Positions 1-11,693 of a stretch of 64,000 nucleotides of DNA are shown here, piece after piece. Under the pieces are notes generated by a model. It was given only the letters and a program-made list of their open reading frames with translations, did no database searches and had not been told where the DNA came from. The DNA comes from Zanthoxylum bungeanum (Eukaryota > Streptophyta > Magnoliopsida > Sapindales > Rutaceae): NCBI GenBank assembly GCA_019454045.1, contig SKCR01033461.1, positions 1 through 64,000 on the forward strand, given 5' to 3'. The number at the start of each line of letters is the position of its first letter. Position 1 is the stretch's first letter. Made by a program: the position numbers and the translations under genes.

Positions 1-1071
1 GTCAAGGCCAAGGGGCTTACGGGGATTTTGGGCCGAGGTTAGGTGATTTGTGAATGTTTTGGGCCGGGAATAATTTTTAAAATGGAAAACCAACAAGTAA
101 CCCGAAGCTAAACCAGCGAACTTAATCCAAATATGAGTCAATTCTCGACTCCTCCCTTCCAACGTCTGTTTCCCGCGGCTTCCGCGACTTAAAAGGTAGT
201 GCCTCCAACTGAGACTCATCATCGGGTTTCACATGCAAAAATGCAATGCCTACAAGGTGGCTTTATTTGTTATGTGTTCGTGAGAAGAGGCTGGGCAGTG
301 GCGTTGAGTGTTTGTGAACGTGGGCAATCGGTGGAGAGAGACGTGAGCTGTGGAGTTGAAAGAAAGTGTCTTAGGGTTTATTCTTTTGTAGTTTGTCGTG
401 AACCTCCGCCAGGGAAAAAAGGTTTGGATTTGTCCTCTTTTTTATAAGAGTGGGCTAGGGTTTCCCTCTCATGAGAAGGAAACAAGGATCATGCAATAAT
501 GGGGGATATTTTTTAGTGTTATACAAGGAAAATAAATATTAATTAGAGACAAGACTTGGTTTAATTAGGAAGTTAATATATTGATTTTATTTGTTTTATT
601 TTAATTTGGTATATGATTTGTTTTGTTTAGGTAAGTGATTTGTTATTTTAGTAGCTGATTATTTAGATTGGATTTGTGATTTATTTAAATTAGAATTTAA
701 TTTAATTAGATTTTAATTTGACTTAATTTCAATTTAATTAGTTTTAATTTGTGACATGTTTTAATTATTTCTTGGATTGGGCTTGGGTGAGATGGACTTG
801 GGTATGAGGCTAGCAGCAAACCAGAAATACCAACACCGTTCGAACGCCGATTCGAACGCTACACGAACGCCCACAATCTGCTTGACGTTCGAACGTGGTA
901 ACGAACGCAGCACGAACGAAAACAGTGAACTTGTGAAATGAATCTGATGACATACTTATTCTGAATTTCCCCTTCCGACGTCCGTTTCCCGCGCGACTTC
1001 CGTGACATAAAAGGTAGTGCCTCTAAATGAGACTCATCATAGGGACTTATATGCAAAAATACAGTGTCTAC
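1..1071. repeat. LTR-like debris with a duplicated ~100-bp block
   Basis: Two diverged copies of one block lie at about 151-252 and 968-1071. Each runs from CCCTTCC-ACGTC through a CG-rich stretch to TAAAAGGTAGTGCCT and GAGACTCATCAT. The opening of the block resembles the start of the LTRs at 10827 and 23166 (CCCTTCCGACGGCCGT, then CGCGCTTTCG), so both copies are probably decayed LTR starts of a related Gypsy family. Between them are AT-rich sequence and, at 838-920, a cluster of TTCGAACG/ACGAACG words. Short ORFs here match nothing I know. The second copy abuts Copia coding sequence directly. Confidence 0.45.
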
Positions 1072-2510
1072 AGAATCCCAAGTGTTTCTTCTGTAAGAAT
1101 AAGGGACACATGAAGAAAAATTGTCCAAAGTTTAAGATTGGCTTGAAAATAAATGTAATCCAATCTAATTTGTTTACTATGAATCTAATATGGTTGATGT
1201 TAATCATAACACATGGTGGACTATTCTGGTTCTACAATCCATATTTTAAATTTCTTGCAGGGTTTACAAAATCTAAGAAAGCTAGTGGGAAGTGAGTAAT
1301 GCATATATTCAAGAAACAATATACGTTCACATGGAGGCAATCGGAATATGTAGTTTAACTATGGATAGTGATTTCGATTTGTACTTAGAGAAGACCTTTT
1401 ACATTCCAATTTTTCTAAAAATTTATTTCAATTTCAAGACTTGTACTTTTGGGATACTCCTTTAACTTTTCAGATACCTTGTTTAATTTATATTACAAAT
1501 CTAATATGTTGCGAATGGTACATTATCTTATGGTCAATTTCAATTAATTTACAAAATGATGCCTCTTATAATGCGATCATATTCATACTGGCATTAAAAG
1601 ATGTGTTATGAATGAAGATTCCTCTCCGTCGTGGCATCAGAGAATGAGACATATCTTGAAAGAAAGAATTAGAAGATTAGAAAATGATGGAATACTTAGT
1701 ACTTTAGATTTTATTAATTTTAAAACTTGTATGGGCTGCATAAAAGGAAAGCAAACCAACAAGTCAAAGAAAGGTGCTAAGAGGGATACATATATATTAG
1801 AAATCATACATTATGATATATGTAGTCTTGAAATAAATTCTTATGGTTAGAGATACTTCATCTCTTTCATAGATGATTACTCATAATATATGTATCTACA
1901 CTTGCTTCATAATAAGAGCGAAACATTAGATGCCTTTAAAGTATTTAAAGAAAAAGTAGAGAAACAGTGCAGGAAGTAAATTAAGATCATGAGATCAGAT
2001 AGAGATGTCGAATACTATGGTAGATACACTGAGGATAGACAAGTACTTGGTCCATTTGCGAAGTTTCTCCAAGAGCATGGGATAGTTGTCCAATACATTA
2101 TGTCTAGTTCTCCATACCATAATGGTGTGGTAGAAAGGAGAAATCAAATTTTAATGGACATGGTATGAAATATGTTTAGCAGCTCCAATATTCATGAATC
2201 ATTGTGGACTGAAGCTCTTCATACAACTATGTATATATTGAACAAAGTTCCGACCAAGGATGCTCCAAGGAAACCATTTGAGTTATGGAAAGGTTGGAAA
2301 CTGAGTTTGCGACATATACACATTTGGGGATGCCTGTCTCAAGTAAGAGTGTATAACCCATAAGAAAATAAGTTGGACCGAAGACCATTAGTGGGTATTT
2401 TATTGGATATGCTAAAAGATCTAAATAATATAGATTTTACTATCCATCTCACAGAATTAAGATTGAGGAATCAAAATACAAAATTTCTTGAGAAAGACTT
2501 ATGTAAGTCC
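1072..2510 (+). pseudogene. Copia-type gag/integrase fragment, degenerate
   Basis: A retrotransposon polyprotein remnant read in pieces. At about 1082-1123 is a Gag zinc knuckle of the form CX2CX4HX4C (CFFC-KNKGHMKKNC). At 1608-1850 is the GAG-pre-integrase domain (HQRMRHILKERIRRLENDGI, then CMGCIKGK). From 1853 to 2370 come pieces of the integrase core (ISFIDDYS, then SPYHNGVVERRNQ with the catalytic Glu, and ELWKGWKLSLRHIHIWGC). The part after 2370 resembles the integrase C-terminal side (GYFIGYAKRSK). Several stops and frameshifts break it, and neither RT nor flanking LTRs of this copy are visible, so it is a dead fragment. Confidence 0.85.
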
Positions 2511-2725
2511 AATTTTATAGGTTAATTGTCTTTAAATCCCGCAATATATATATATGTTTGGCATGCAAAATGGTCCGAATCCGGCCAGATCCATATCAAT
2601 ATGGAAGATTTGGGTCCGGAAATAACTGGATATGCAATGAAAATTTTCAGAATCACACATATCTAAATCTACACGGGTTTAGAATTTCAAATATGCGAAT
2701 CCAGACTTTTATTTACTTAAATTAA

Positions 2726-2764
<39 letters not shown>

Positions 2765-5557
2765 TAAATACAAAATAATGGAATTAAAAATAAAATCCGG
2801 ATCCAGATTTTTTTAAATTAAAAAATAAATAATGACCATGGTCCTAATTTTATTAATTAAAATATTATAAAATTGCTTAAATTTTTAAAATATAAAAATG
2901 ATATCAGGTAAGGAGGATATTAATGTGGACCCTGATTCATAGTTGGTTAATTGAAGTGCAAGAGGACAAGGTTACTTGTTTTCCATATAATATATCAAAT
3001 ATTTTAACAAATGAACCTTCTCTGTCTTCCACTGATCATGATGTATCATATCTATACACTGCCCATTTTATAATTAATTCAACAATTGATCATATATATA
3101 TATATATATATATATTCTCATGCTTTTGTGGCATTTTATAAATATACAATTATATATATAATATGCTAAAGCAATGCATAATCATTTAAATCTCTTTGCT
3201 GGATAATATTGATACATATGCCACCAATACACTGTAAAGATCATTAACCTCCAAAACTAGGTTTATTGCTTCATTTGTGCTAATACAAATTAATGTGACA
3301 CTTTTCATTGCATTAATTACTTATTTTTCCCCAAGGGTGGGTTATTTGCACTCTAAATTCTTATTTTTATAAAATCTTGTATTATTAAAATAACCTTAAT
3401 GTAATTTTCTTTTTAGGAATATAAATTTTATTTAATTGAACATTATCATCCTATAAAAATATAAAAAGTTTCTTTTTGAAACTCTAAAACAATCCATTAG
3501 AACAATACAGAAATGTTTGGAAGTTGGATAATGTGTTTACATGCATAAAGCCCATGACAAAAATACTGATCTTTCTTATATCACTTGATCAATTATAATA
3601 ACTTGTCAATAATATAAACATGCATAAAACCCATGACAAGAATAGTAATTTTTTTTTTCTACACTTGATCAATTATAGTAGTTTGTCAAAAATACTAATT
3701 TTTTTTTTCTCGTATAAACTTATCATGTCTATCCAAGGCCACTGCGTTCTTCTACTGAGGGCAATGCAAACCCTAACCCTCCTTGGATCACTTTAGACTT
3801 CTGATTTTTTTAATGACTTTTAAAACTTTCTTCTTGAATTATAAGAACCCATTGCCCAACAAAGAAAATGATATTTTCCCAAAAACGAACAATTTAAAAA
3901 AAAAAACGAAGACAAATCAAATGACAATGACAAAGGATAAAAATTGTTGACAAAAAGAAGAAGGAAGAAGTTTGGTTGAGAAGACAAAATTTGTTGGATG
4001 TAGAGAGAAAATAAAATATTTAAAATAAATTTAATTAGAAGGTTATTTTAGTATTTAAAAGGATATTCGAAGTAAAATCTGAATTTTATAATTTTTAAAA
4101 TGAGTATATATAATAATAGATTATCAAAGTAAAATTAAGAATACAAATAGCCCCACTCTTTTCTCAATCTTCACATAATTATTTCCTTAAATTATTCTTC
4201 TCTTTTTCCTGTTCATAGAATGAGGTATTAGTGACGTGGAGCCGACCCATTTCCCTTGAATGAGGGTCTCTTGTCTCTTTTCAAATTTTGTAGGGTTCTT
4301 GTGTTCTTAGTTAGTGGGTCCAAATCAATCACTAACCCTAAACTTTAGTAATATTTTAAAATTTGTTCAAAGAATAAATTTTCAATGCATTATGATCTAT
4401 CAAATGTCGGGCGCCAAAGGGTCCACTAAATTATTGTCGTTCTTGTTCATGGATTATTTAGGTTTTGAGCCAAGTTGAACCCCACATGCCATAACTGGTG
4501 TCATGCATTTTATTCTTCATTATCATGCACATGAACCCATGATATGAATAGTTTGATCTTGCTTTAATTTATTCTTCATATGTAAACATTGTTGAATGAT
4601 TTGTGTGACATCACATAGGGACAGATTTTGGAGATGAACTTATAAGTGATAATTACCCTTTATCTAGTAAATATTTTTTGGGTGGACTTAGATGTATATT
4701 AAAAATAAAATCTTAAAAAGTTAGGGTTTTAAAATTGGACCATCTTAAATCGCTAGAAAAAACAATATGACAATATTTTATTAGTGAGGCGAGTGAAGAA
4801 GTGACTTTTACAATCATCTTATTAAATAAAATTACCATTTCACGTTCAGCCGTAAGCTTTAAATCATTCTAGATTCTTGATCAATGTATCTAGTTTTGCA
4901 ACTTTATAATAATCAAAAAAATTATGCAAAATAAAGTCAAGATTCCACAATCAAATTATTTTTAGTATTATATTATAAAGGAAATTACATGACATGAGAA
5001 AATATTGACATCCATAATTAGAAAGGGAAATGAGTGGAGAGTGGTCCATTGATTAGCAATTAGCAATTGCTTTTATGAAACCCTAAAGTGGAGGAGGAAA
5101 AAAAAAGGACTCTGTTTGCACGTGTGTAACTCAATTACGTGCAATATTGAGATTATGCATCAACTAGGCTAGCATTGAATAAAAGATTTGGGGATTGGAG
5201 AATTGGGGACCATTTTGCAATTATTGCTCTCTCTCAATTATATAAACCCGAACCCTAATATATTTATAGACACTATTAGATTAGACCAAGGCCCACATTG
5301 CAATTTCTATTTAAGCTGTAAGCCATGGGGGTACAAAAACGACATAGTATCTGTCAATGGGATTCGTAGAAATAGATTAGAGAATTTGTTCGGCCCATGG
5401 CCAAGCCCATTTCTTCAAAGCCCAATCATCCAGTACTTTCTTAGTTGTTGAGATTGACTGCCTAATAACAACACTTTTCCACTATCCGCTGATAATATGC
5501 AACTTATAGTTGTCAATTATAGGTACGATCAAAATGTAATATATGCATTATGATAAT
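2511..5557. other. AT-rich sequence without a recognised gene
   Basis: It holds simple (TA)n tracts at 2729-2761 and 3090-3115, and imperfect tandem copies of a CACTTGATCAATTATA / CATGACAA unit at about 3541-3715. A short telomere-like word (AAACCCTAACCCT) lies at about 3768-3780. The longest ORF, 5188-5451, has no recognisable domain. No transposon ends with target duplications were found in this stretch. Confidence 0.6.
2729..2761. repeat. (TA)n microsatellite
   Basis: Uninterrupted alternating T and A in an AT-rich context, about 16 dinucleotides. Similar tracts occur at 3090-3115 and 30230-30263. Confidence 0.95.
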
Positions 5558-6120
5558 TGTTAGTAGAGAAAATCTCCTTAGGACGAATAAGTCTTCCTAG
5601 GACGAATGAGTCTTCCTAGGACGATGAAGGAAGAAGCAATTAGGACGATTACCGTACGAGCAGACGATGAAGGAAGAAGCAATTAGGACGATTACCGAAC
5701 GAGCAGGTGCCTTGCAGTTGATCCCACGATCTAGCGGTTATCAAAGTACACGACGTAGGAAGTAACCCCCACGATCTAGCGGTTATCAGAGCTCACGACT
5801 CAGCAGTTGAATACACGATCCAACAGTTACACGCAAGTATGAAACGTGGGAGTTTTTGAACCGAGGGAACCAAAACCGCTCGAGCGGTTGACAATACTCT
5901 CTTCATTATAAAAGGTCCAGGCGTAGAAAAAAGAAAGAAAAAAGAAAAAAATGAAGACTCATATGAGCAAGTATTTTAATTTCCTAGCTTTGTAATATGT
6001 AGAATTGTAATTTGTGTGCTAGTGCCCATTGGAGGTATTTTCGTAGAATCAAACACCCATTGCTGGGACTCTGTCTTGGGAGGTTTAGACCTTACACGCG
6101 TATTGACTAAAAATTGTGCA
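5558..6120 (+). repeat. 5' LTR of the Tat-type element (start approximate)
   Basis: It begins near TGTTAGTAG and ends in GTGCA just before a TTTTTGGCAACC tract. A TATA-like ATTATAAAAGG lies at about 5905-5914. Upstream, two nearly identical 43-bp units centred on GGAAGAAGCAATTAGGACG lie at about 5622-5705, and four related words of the type CACGATCYARCRGTTA lie at about 5724-5832. Such repeats in U3 are typical enhancer material. The start is inferred because no second copy of this LTR is present in the window. Confidence 0.55.
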
Positions 6121-6129
6121 AATAATTTT

Positions 6130-6147
6130 TGGCAACCACAGTGGGAG
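6130..6147 (+). other. Putative primer-binding site of the Tat-type element
   Basis: TGGCAACCACAGTGGGAG follows the LTR end by about 9 bases. It resembles the TTGGCGCC...GTGGG class of plant Gypsy primer sites but departs from the usual GGCGCC core, so the primer tRNA is not assigned. Confidence 0.4.
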
Positions 6148-6165
6148 AATTGGTGTAAGAAGTGA

Positions 6166-6497
6166 AGATGCCTCCGAAAAAGAATACGCAAACTGGCTCA
6201 AGTACAGAGGAAGGAGGATTAGAGCAAACCAACCAGCCTCACGTTCCGACGGTAGTGGATCATTTTGAGGGTCTAGCAGAAGCAACAGATATGACACTAT
6301 GAGAGAGTTCAGCCTTAACGTGATTCGCGCCTTGTAAGGCGAATTCATCCAGGATGTTGTCGAACAGGTTAGGCTGCAAAACACTCACGTCATAGATAAG
6401 TTTACTTTGGCTAGTAATTCGCATTACGAAAACATGGCCAAACATCTGAGCTCATTAAATGAGTTAATGGCAAATGTGTGAACGGGGTCCCACCATG
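6166..6497 (+). pseudogene. Gag N-terminus of the Tat-type element (first half)
   Basis: It starts with ATG 19 bases after the primer-site tract (MPPKKNTQTGSSTEEGG). The text continues, with frameshifts and stops, as a low-complexity Gag leader (EFIQDVVEQVRLQNTHV, then HYENMAKHLSSLNELMAN). It ends at 6497 exactly where the Copia element inserted, and resumes at 15257 after one CCATG duplication. Earlier minus-strand ORFs overlapping this stretch are shadows. Confidence 0.65.
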
Positions 6498-7094
6498 TGT
6501 TGGACAATTATAACCCATAGCATCACTATTTGTACAGAACATGGTGTTGTTATACAAATTAACTATGTGACAAAAGAAATTGCTCTTTTATCATTTGTAA
6601 TTGGATTATCGGGATATATAAATGATAAAAGTCTATATGATTAGTTCCGGATTAATAAGATATGAGATAATATCAATCCACTAAGGTAAATGGTATTTGA
6701 TTTTGGAAATCAAATACACAATATACATTTTCCATTCTCTCTCTCTTTTTCTCTCCATGGCCGAATGGCCTTCCCTTTTTTTTTCTCTCTAGTTGGGCGT
6801 GAACCTAGGGTTCATTCTCTCTTTGATTTTTGATTCAAAAATCATGAATGCTAGCACATCCAAAGAGTCATTCAAAGGTGATAGAGAAACCAATCCTTGA
6901 GCTTGGAATCAACACACAAAGCTTGGAGCTTGAAGATCAACACAAGGGCTTGGCCGAATTCATCAAGGAGGAAAATTTTTGTGTTCGACGCATCCAAAAT
7001 CTGATCAAAGTGAGTATTTTCTGCATTCTTACTTTGTTGTATTCACATGTTTCATTGCTTAATTTGATCTTGGTTTGACCTAGAAAACCCAACA
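6498..7094 (+). repeat. 5' LTR of the nested Copia, internally deleted
   Basis: Its outer parts match the 3' LTR closely: 6498-6688 corresponds to 13300-13490 and 6689-7094 to about 14851-15256. About 1.36 kb present in the 3' LTR is missing here. The junction falls at a shared GGT (AAGG|TAAATGG), which suggests microhomology-mediated deletion. The complete form is also seen in the independent LTR at 24253-26240, so the short form is the derived one. Confidence 0.9.
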
Positions 7095-9480
7095 ATGGTA
7101 TCAGAGCGGTTATTAAGCATGAAATTGAATTTAGGGTTCTTAACTTTAATTTGGGTATTTTTGATTTGAGCATGTTTTAGGCAAATTATTTGTTTGAGCA
7201 TGCTTATAATATGTTAACTTTGAGTTGTACATAATCAATTTGATGAAAAATTAATTGGATTAATTTTCCCCAAATGCATTGGCTTGGCCGAATGGTGTAG
7301 GAGCCATAGCTCTTGGTGATTTTTGAATTTTAGACAATTGGATATGTTTAAAATGCATGAGATATATTAGATTGTGATTTAATTGGATTGAAATCAAAAT
7401 TGATATAAAAATCGCCATATTCCCGAGAGCCTTGGAAGCATGTTGGATTGATTTTGATTCAATTTGTGTTGGACATAAGTTGATTAATAAAGCATGATTA
7501 ATTGTGTAAATTGGTATTTTGGAAATGTTGATTTAAATAATTAATTATGGCTAATACACTTTAATTGATTAAATTATGATATTTGGAATATTGGAATTTA
7601 ATTAGTTGGGCTTAATTTGGAATTGGGCTAAAAATGTTGTATTTGGGCTTAATGGGCTTGGTTGGGCCAAGTTTGGTTTATGTTAATTGGTTGGATCTAA
7701 TTGGGCCTAAAACCATTTCCATAAAGTCCAAATAATATAATAGGCCTTTAAAATTTTAATAGGGCCTAATGGGCCTAAATTGATTTTTGGCAAATGGTGA
7801 TTCCTTATTGGGCTTTGGTTGCCAAAGTCCATGCCTTATAAATTAATTGAAAGCCCATTGGACTTTAATTAAATTACATTGGATGTTAATTGGGCTTTGA
7901 GACCCATAAAGATTGGATTTGGAATCCAAGTCTAAAAGGCACATTAAAAGTGTAATTATTTAATTTGGAATTAAATAAATAATTAGTATTGAATACAAAT
8001 TAAATTGGATTTAATATTGTAGTTTGATATAATTCAAGAATTCGTACTTTGAACACTTATTCTTAAACGAGTTGGACTCGTGCAAATCAAATCGTTGTTT
8101 GAACATTGGATGGTCATTAATCAAAGATTAATTAATTGGATTAGATTGATTGATAACATGATTTGTGTGAATACATGGATGTGATGTATGAATAATGTAT
8201 ATCGGATGGATATTAGATGGGTGAGGGCAATTTTGGAAATTGTTGTAATAAATTTAGAATTTATTAAATTAGACCTGCGTGTCCAGCCTATTACCTCTTG
8301 ATTCTTTGTATTTCTCTTCTCACCTATTCCCCTCAATGTAAATGAGGTTTCTTTAGAAGTGTTATGTAATTGGGTAGAAGTAAGATTTGTGCTAGCGGGA
8401 GAGAGAAAATGGAGAGATTTGTTCTAGGAACAATATGTTTTAAATATCCATCCGCATATCATTATTAACTTATTTACCGCGCCTTATTATGCTTTTAGAA
8501 TTCATGTTTAAGGGTATATGATGAGACCTAATCAAAGATAATTAATTGGTTGCCAATTACGCGAAAAACCCTCAACAAATATTAAACGATTTACTTCCAT
8601 TGAGTTATTCTCTCTCAAGATCCAAGATTGGCACTGGTTTGTTGGCCAAAGTCAAGACCTTTGTCCATCGCGGATGTGTTTGAATCATGAAAGCTTTGTT
8701 CCATATTGCATGTCTTGTCCAAGTTGTGATTTGTTGGCCAAAGTCAAGATCACTTCTTGTCCATCGACATCGATTACAAAGCTTTCCAAGGTCAATGAGT
8801 CCCGCTTAATTGGAATCATTAAGCTTGTTGTGCCAAAGCCAAGGCTTAGTTGATTCAGAGGAAAAAGGTTAGGGATATATCAGATATATTGGCATATATT
8901 AGATATATGTTTCGGACTTGGACGTCCACCTACTGAATCTAGGAATTGGATGAGATCCAATTGATCTTAGAGATCTACCTAGTTAAATATCATACAACTT
9001 GTTGGCCAAAGTCAAGGTTGTGTGTTATTTAACGGGATCCTAGCCCACTAGGAAACTAGGTTTCCCGAGTACTCAACAGAGGGTTAGAGGCTCGCCGAAA
9101 AATAGTGGGAGGCAAGTATTAAATTTGCAATTTCGTTTAGATACTTGCCAATACGCGCTCATTTCATTTTCGTCATTATTTATGATTAAATATATTAGTT
9201 GGACTAATATTTAATTATTGTTTTAATTAAACAGTTGGACTGTATTCAAACTACTTCATTTATAGTTGATTATATAATTGGATTATAGTAATCAATATAT
9301 TTGAATTTAACCAATCAAATTATAGTTGATTATATAGTTAGACTATAGTAATCATTATATTTAATTGTACCCGAAATCGTTGATTGGATAGTTAGACTAT
9401 TGGAATCAAGGTAACTGAAAGATTAGCGTTTAGAACATAATCCTGAGTGAAAATGTCTTTAAACGGCTCCAATTTTCATA
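7095..9480 (+). other. Long untranslated leader of the nested Copia
   Basis: About 2.4 kb with no clear ORF, unusually long for a Copia leader. It holds at least three copies of GTTGGCCAAAGTCAAG (about 8640, 8731 and 9000) plus a weaker one at about 8830. It also has two copies of a block built on ATAGTTGATTATATA at about 9255-9360. Nothing here looks like a host gene. Confidence 0.6.
7096..7107 (+). other. Copia primer-binding site
   Basis: TGGTATCAGAGC lies one base after the LTR end. It is the classic plant Copia primer site, complementary to the 3' end of initiator methionine tRNA. The same site follows the LTR ending at 26240. Confidence 0.95.
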
Positions 9481-9729
9481 TTGGGAATAAAACCTCAGGA
9501 TAGTCCTGGGAACTGAGAAGTTATTCTATTTGATAGAGAAACATCTCGGGCCTGAGCCCGGAGTTGAGCAAATAGTGGAGCATGAGTTTTGGAAGACTCA
9601 TAGTGATGATAACTTTAGTACTCAATCTATTATGCTTACCGCAATGACTCTTTAATTCCGTCGTCAGAATTAAGGATTAGATCTTTATACCATGATGTTG
9701 AAATTAAATGATCTTCATAGATCTATTCT

Positions 9730-10150
9730 TAGATCTTAGAAGTACAAATTGCAAAAGAAGCTCTTTCTCTCGCGTATGTCAGAGGGTACATCTGTCGAGC
9801 ACTAGGTGTCGTAAATGATTGCTGACATCGATCAGCTAGGTTAGCTGGGCATTACCTACGTGGTCGAGACTACCAAATATTTGATCTTATAGTCTTTACC
9901 CGAAAGCTGGGGCAGGTTCATTATGAACCAAGAGAAAACTCTTGGATAGTTGTTGGCTATGCTCAAGGAAGCAGATCCAGAGCTTCTAAAATGGGGCAAA
10001 GGCAAAATCATCACAGTCTTCTGGGAAGACAAAGGACATATCCCTATATGTCTGCCTAAACTGTGGCAAACGGAGTCACTGGAAGCGTGACTGCCATATG
10101 GATAAGGTAGACATAAAGGAATTGAAGAGGGGCAAGGCTCCGACTTCAAG
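9730..10150 (+). pseudogene. Copia gag remnant with zinc knuckle
   Basis: Pieces such as MSEGTSVEH and MIADIDQLG resemble the UBN2-type Copia Gag region (the family reads MTEGTSV and IDQLE here). At about 10053-10094 a perfect nucleocapsid knuckle CLNCGKRSHWKRDC (CX2CX4HX4C) is followed by a basic tail. Frameshifts and stops separate the pieces, so no functional Gag is made. Confidence 0.8.
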
Positions 10151-10174
10151 TATGTTTGTCACAAACATGTTCAC

Positions 10175-10370
10175 TATTAGTTTCAAAATTGGATTTTTGA
10201 TACTAGATGTGGTACATAAATATATACTGATGTGCATAATCTGTTGATTAGCAGGAGACTGACTTAAGATGAGATCGACCTGCGAGTCGGAAACGGGGCA
10301 ACAGTCGTTGTTTTAACCGTCGAAACCTAAGTTTAGGAACTTCCCTTTGGGTATGTACTTAAATTAGGAA
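10175..10370 (+). pseudogene. Copia protease remnant
   Basis: Downstream of the knuckle the text reads FDTRCGTYICTDVHNL, then DEIDLRVGNGATV. This aligns with the Copia aspartic protease, where the active site reads DTGCGSHIC. The catalytic Asp is kept but the following Gly is Arg here, and a stop lies inside. Confidence 0.7.
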
Positions 10371-10549
10371 ACTGTTATAATGTACCTAGTTTGACTAGAA
10401 ACATTATCTCTATATCTAAGTTTAACTCGTTGCGGGTATACCTTTATATTCTAGAACATTAAGTGTTTTATTATATAAAGATGATATTGAGATAAACACA
10501 TTAGATGTGAATAACAGTATTTTATTTTTGAATATAAATGAATCTCAAA

Positions 10550-10826
10550 CGTATAACATGACAAACAAATAGCTCAAACTGAATTAATCAGATGAGACTT
10601 ATTTGTGGCATTGTTGTCTGGGACACATAAACAAGATTCGTATATCCACACTTTCGAAGAGTGGGTACTAGGACAGATTTGATTCTAATCAAATGATGTC
10701 TACGAATCTAGTTTATTAGGCTAAGTGCCTAAAACATCTTTTACTTGGTAAAAATGTAAGTGCCACCGATCTGTTAGCCCTCGTTCATTGTGACGTAAGT
10801 GGGCCCATATGTAGCTAGGCTAAATA
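10550..10826 (+). pseudogene. Copia GAG-pre-integrase and start of integrase
   Basis: Decayed reading around TYLWH-C-LGHINK is followed by a LLGKNVSATDL / LVHCDVSGP stretch. This matches the zinc-binding HHCC region and the first integrase strand with its catalytic Asp (HCDVSGP). The text stops abruptly at 10826 where a foreign LTR begins. The rest of the integrase core is absent. Confidence 0.65.
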
Positions 10827-11693
10827 TGTTGGATTAGTGAACCAGAAAAGTTGCAGAGCATTCTCCCTTCCGACGGCCGTGTAACGCGCTTTCGAGAGAC
10901 GACAAAAGAGGTTAGACCTGAGGGCACCCTTTTTACTTATTATCTTTCGTTTCTTTTATTTATTTTACTATATTATCGCATGAGAGTCGTTTGTTGAGGC
11001 ATGATGTGATTTTCGGATGAACGGAATGCGCGTTCTCTTTTGTGGTATATCGGATGGAAACCCGGACGTAAATTTCGTAGCCGAATCCGAATGGACGGTA
11101 GTGCGGTTTGCACTCGGGATACAATGCCACGTACTACTTGAGAGACACACGTATTTCGTTTCATCTAACTATGTATTTGAGCATGATTAGGTTGCTAGTA
11201 TGTTATTTATTTTTGTAAGCATGATTTAGTCTAGTATGTTATTTATCTTTAAGCATGGTTTAGTTGTTTATTTTAAAGCATGATTACTTATTCGTTTTGC
11301 GTTTGGAATTTGCATTAATTTTATGTTTTTGTCTGCATTATATAATTGAAATATGTTCATGAGATTGCCGTGTGTTGTCGTGTGTTATGATGACTTACTT
11401 TCCAAGCATGCGAACTTAGACATATGATTTATCTTTATGAACATGAACTAGATATAGGTTGCTCTTGAGCATGTTGCATAGATTTGGTTAGTTTATTGCA
11501 TAAATCACATCATTACAAACGGCGTAAGTAAGGGACCATTTCGAACCCAACAGGTTTGAGGTCTTCCCTTGCGAGGGGTGAGTGCGGCCTTAAATCTTTG
11601 TCTCGGTTCACACTGGGTGGCGACTCCATGTTATTTCATACTCCCAACTAGACCGCGAGCCTAGGACAACATCGCCGATTTCTGTGTTCTACA
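10827..11693 (+). repeat. Solo-like Gypsy LTR inside the nested Copia
   Basis: A 867-bp unit starting TGTTGGATTAGTGAACC and ending TTCTACA, with TGT...ACA ends. A second copy lies at 23166-24039. Shared features include CCCTTCCGACGGCCGT near the start and GGGTGGCGACTCCATG near the end; the TGGCGACTCC part equals the first ten bases of an Arg-tRNA primer site. The flanks (AAATA and AGTGG) do not match, and about 1 kb of Copia integrase is missing, so this is not a clean solo LTR insertion. Confidence 0.75.

Noticed and set aside
3768..3780. Telomere-like AAACCCTAACCCT
   Set aside because: Fewer than two repeat units; common as a telo-box or by chance.
5188..5451. 87-codon ORF
   Set aside because: No recognisable domain or gene context in AT-rich sequence.
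6848..7078. 76-codon ORF, seen again at 15010-15240
   Set aside because: Both lie in the same part of the two Copia LTRs and overlap the expected LTR end; conserved only because the LTRs are copies.
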